31,011 nt of DNA from Pigoraptor chileana (taxonomy: Eukaryota > Opisthokonta > Filasterea), in contig CALSCR010001236.1 in NCBI GenBank assembly GCA_943704495.1, positions 1-31,011 of the forward strand, in the 5' to 3' direction. Of this stretch, positions 28,720 through 31,011 are shown piece by piece; positions within the stretch are counted from its first letter, which is position 1, and each line of letters starts with the position of its first letter. The position numbers were made by a program, and so were the translations under genes. Below the pieces are notes generated by a model. The model saw only the letters and a program-made list of their open reading frames with translations. It had not been told where the DNA came from and searched no databases.

Positions 28720-30865
28720 TCAGTACTTTCGCGCAGCTGATGTGCTGAACAGCACCAGCTTCTTCTTCTTTCCCTTGCCGGATGCAGACGCCGCCTCGCC
28801 TTCGCCAGACGGTCCATCCGACGACGCTGCTGCCACTGCTTGTGCCGACGACAGGGCGCGGCTCACTGAGTCGGAGAAGGACGACTGGTAGCTCGGGGGT
28901 TCGAAGCCGTCGCTGTCGCCGTCGCCACCCCCCGCAGCGCCACCCAGAGCACCATGGCCATACTGTCTTGAGTCCCGTCCCGCTGTGGCCGCCCGCGCAC
29001 CCCACGTGGCCTGATTCGCAGACACATTTGGGGTCTGCTGAATGCGCGTGGCAATCGACCCCCCGGATGCACCCCATGCTCCCGTCGGTCCCCTTGCCGT
29101 GGATGGCTTCGGAAAGGACGATGGATCAGGAAGCGGCTGCGAGTGTTGCAGCAAATCCTTCTTGGTGAGCTCTGCGACACTCGGGTTGTCATCGTGGTTG
29201 GACATGTACCCCGCGCGCACGGCCTGCGAGAAGGAGGGTGCCACGTACCCCTACGGACGGACGCAGTGACAGTGTGGGTTCAGATGATTGCAAGTGAAGC
29301 AAGTGACAGTGTGGGTTCAGATGATTGCAACTGACGAGTGACATGCAAGCAAGTCGACAGGATCGCTTCCTTGGCCACGCCATTGCATCTGAATGCAACT
29401 GTGAAGATGTTCGTTGTAGCATGTTCGGCTGATTCAAGTAGCCCCCCCCCCCCAAACACACACACACGCACACAAAGTAATGTGCACATTCGTTCAGAAC
29501 ACACACCAGCACAGCACACACCTCATCCTTGGGAATGTCTTGAACGTACTCATCAAACACGCCTTCCTCGCCACTCCCGGCATTGCGGTACACAACGACG
29601 GGTCCATCGCCGGGGAACCCTCCCCGCCCAACAAGCGACGGAAGGGATGCGGCAGAGTAGTGGGCCGACAGCGAGTCCCCGCCAAATGTAGCCGCCGAAG
29701 GAAAGTCACGTGTGCTGTTGATGTCGGAGGTCATACGGGGTGTTTGCGATGCCTCCTGCAGCCGCTTTTCCCGCGTTTTTTCTTGGCGGATTTTGTTTTG
29801 ACGTCGAGTCTTCCGGCGCAAAAGTTCCTCTGAGCGTTGAGTGTTGTTGTGTGAGTGATATGGAGACACAAGTACATCAAACGACGAGACAAATGGGGGC
29901 GTTAATTCAGAATGGGCGCGTGTCTTGTGTGAGTTGTGTATAAATGTGTGTGCATACGTGGGTAGGGTGTGGGTGCATAATATATTCATCCATACAATAT
30001 CTTATATATATACATGTAGTGTTATAGTGCGTGTAGCGTTATAGTGTATGTGTGTGTGTGTGTGTGTGTACGTGTGTATTACATGATGTGCCGAAGTTTG
30101 CAATAATTGCACAGGCAACCACAACAGCACAATCTAATCGGCTGCGGCACACACCTTGATGCGTCGCCATTGTCTCTTTCGAGAGCACGTGCTTGAGGTC
30201 GACTTCACAGAATGTGTATTCGCACGACAGCGGAAGATGGCTTAAAAAGCGATAACGTCGTCGCATTTCCTAATGTTGTGTAAATTGCAGTCGCACACAG
30301 TTATAAGAAAGTGTGTGAAACATGAAGACTGACACGACGCATGCATCTGGTTGAGTGCTCATTGATATGTGCACAATAACAACAACAACAACAACAAAAA
30401 AAAAACAACAAAAAAACAACAAAAACAGACACACACCTCAAGCTGTGTGACCTCTTCCAATTCAACGACCTTTCCCGAAATCGATTCGGGGCATCCGGAG
30501 AGTGCGCCATATTCATCGGCGAGACATCGTGAATTTACGGGGTGCAGATAGACGTGCTGTCCGTCGCTCGCTGGTGAAGGAGATCGGTGGTAGGGTTGGG
30601 TGCAATAAGACAATCAGTGCGAGACACATCATCGCATGGCACGCACTCACGCACTGTTCATGCGAGGCAGATTCCTTCCAATCGGCAAATATCTTGACTC
30701 CACAAGAGAGACTGAGAAAGTGCGAGAGATACATAATGTGAGAGAAAGGGAGAGCGGCATATACTGCATACGGAGGGACGCCTACCTTGATAGAAATAGA
30801 AAGCGTCGCCAGTGGATAGATCGTCACGTGAGCGCTGCTTGGGCTCCTTAGGTCCGTCTCCACTG
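28720..30865 (-). CDS. RNF10: RNF10, RING-type ubiquitin ligase (C-terminal part)
   Basis: RNF10 is a RING E3 ligase that ubiquitylates 40S ribosomal proteins on stalled initiation complexes. Five minus-strand exons are visible: 30865-30786, 30570-30437, 30269-30155, 29829-29522 and 29250-28720, all GT-AG and phase-matched, 388 codons plus stop. Matches to human RNF10: [22 protein letters not shown] (human EDGQHMFLHPVNVRCL), [32 protein letters not shown] (human RYLSHLPLTCEFSICE), VLSKET, a charged helix [26 protein letters not shown], and the conserved end [11 protein letters not shown] plus [12 protein letters not shown]. Between these lie Gly/Ala/Ser-rich linkers. The first visible exon starts with one base of a split codon, so upstream exons with the RING domain must lie beyond 31011. 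The gene is convergent with HAPSTR1. Confidence 0.95.
29265..29334. repeat. 37 bp-period tandem duplication in RNF10 intron
   Basis: AGTGACAGTGTGGGTTCAGA and the following 13 bases occur at 29265-29297 and again at 29302-29334 with one mismatch. In the RNF10 sense the pair lies 15-85 bp upstream of the acceptor at 29251, so it duplicates the region where a branch point is expected. Confidence 0.9.
29443..29475. repeat. Poly-C run followed by CA repeat in RNF10 intron
   Basis: Twelve or so C residues are followed by AAACACACACACACGCACACA. In RNF10 sense this is GT-rich sequence leading into a G run, close to the donor at 29521. Confidence 0.9.
30045..30068. repeat. (TG)n in RNF10 intron
   Basis: TG run in the intron 30154-29830; it reads (CA)n in the transcript. 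Confidence 0.95.
30376..30427. repeat. (AAC)n / poly-A tract next to RNF10 donor
   Basis: AAC repeats broken by two A runs. In the RNF10 transcript this is a U-rich (GUU)n tract starting about 10 nt past the donor at 30436. Confidence 0.95.
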
Positions 30866-30959
30866 CTGCGCGAGAGAAGAGCGGTTAGGGTGGCCATGCA
30901 ACATCATTTGGCCTCAAAAAGAAGTGGAGCAATAAGCAGGTATACACATATAAAAACAC

Positions 30960-31007
30960 CGCCCCCCTCCCCCCTCCCTCCCCACCCCCGGCGTCTCCCC
31001 AACAGCC
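30960..31007 (-). other. G-quadruplex-prone tract on the minus strand
   Basis: On the plus strand this is C-rich: runs of six, six, three, four and five C separated by single T or A-containing gaps. The minus strand therefore carries at least five G runs of three or more with short loops, meeting the usual G-quadruplex rule. It lies upstream of the first visible RNF10 exon, so the RNF10 transcript would carry the G-rich strand. Confidence 0.8.
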
Positions 31008-31011
31008 CCAT

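Noticed and set aside
1-31011. CRISPR arrays, operons, intact transposons or viral elements
   Set aside because: Repeats are microsatellites, short dispersed words and coding repeats. No transposase, reverse transcriptase, terminal repeats or capsid-like frames were recognised, and the genes are intron-bearing eukaryotic units.

Overview
The window is nuclear eukaryotic DNA, most likely from a unicellular holozoan (choanoflagellate, filasterean or ichthyosporean grade). This rests on short GT-AG introns (about 120-570 bp) with strong GTGAG or GTGTG donors, animal-type regulatory genes, and above all a complete receptor tyrosine kinase with an animal-style HRDLAARN catalytic loop behind an LRR-EGF-FN3 ectodomain. 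No species can be assigned. CA/TG microsatellites are abundant, and the hexamer CACGTG is strikingly frequent.

Layout, left to right: cyclin C (CCNC, minus, last exon or exons off the left edge, 76-1783); a divergent ~1 kb spacer; a KIAA0930/DUF2045 protein (plus, one exon, 2780-4108); two uncertain small minus-strand frames (4420-4848 and 4949-5338); a spacer with E2F-like and E-box/CRE sites; transportin-3 (TNPO3, plus, 7 exons, 6456-11344); an unrecognised 612-residue disordered protein (minus, 12027-13865); a 1.6 kb spacer with an E-box cluster and a TATA box; the receptor tyrosine kinase (plus, 22 exons, 15451-25171); a HAPSTR1/C16orf72 homologue (plus, 2 exons, 25614-27028); a 1.7 kb gene-poor spacer; and the C-terminal part of RNF10 (minus, 5 exons, 28720-30865, RING end off the right edge).

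For the multi-exon genes the models were built by hand: every junction is GT-AG, phases match at each join, and the joined lengths divide by three where the gene is complete (TNPO3 954 aa, RTK 1407 aa, HAPSTR1 419 aa). The genes do not form an operon or one pathway. Together they cover transcription (Mediator kinase module), nuclear import of SR proteins, ribosome and proteotoxic stress ubiquitin signalling (RNF10, HAPSTR1) and cell-surface signalling (RTK). The most novel item is the RTK: signal peptide, LRR N-cap, 13 LRRs of which 12 have an exon each (eleven are exactly 72 nt with phase 2 at both ends and are nearly identical in DNA), a Cys-rich cap, about seven MEGF-like EGF repeats, two FN3 domains, one membrane helix and a kinase with DMG in place of DFG and an insert between the catalytic loop and that motif.
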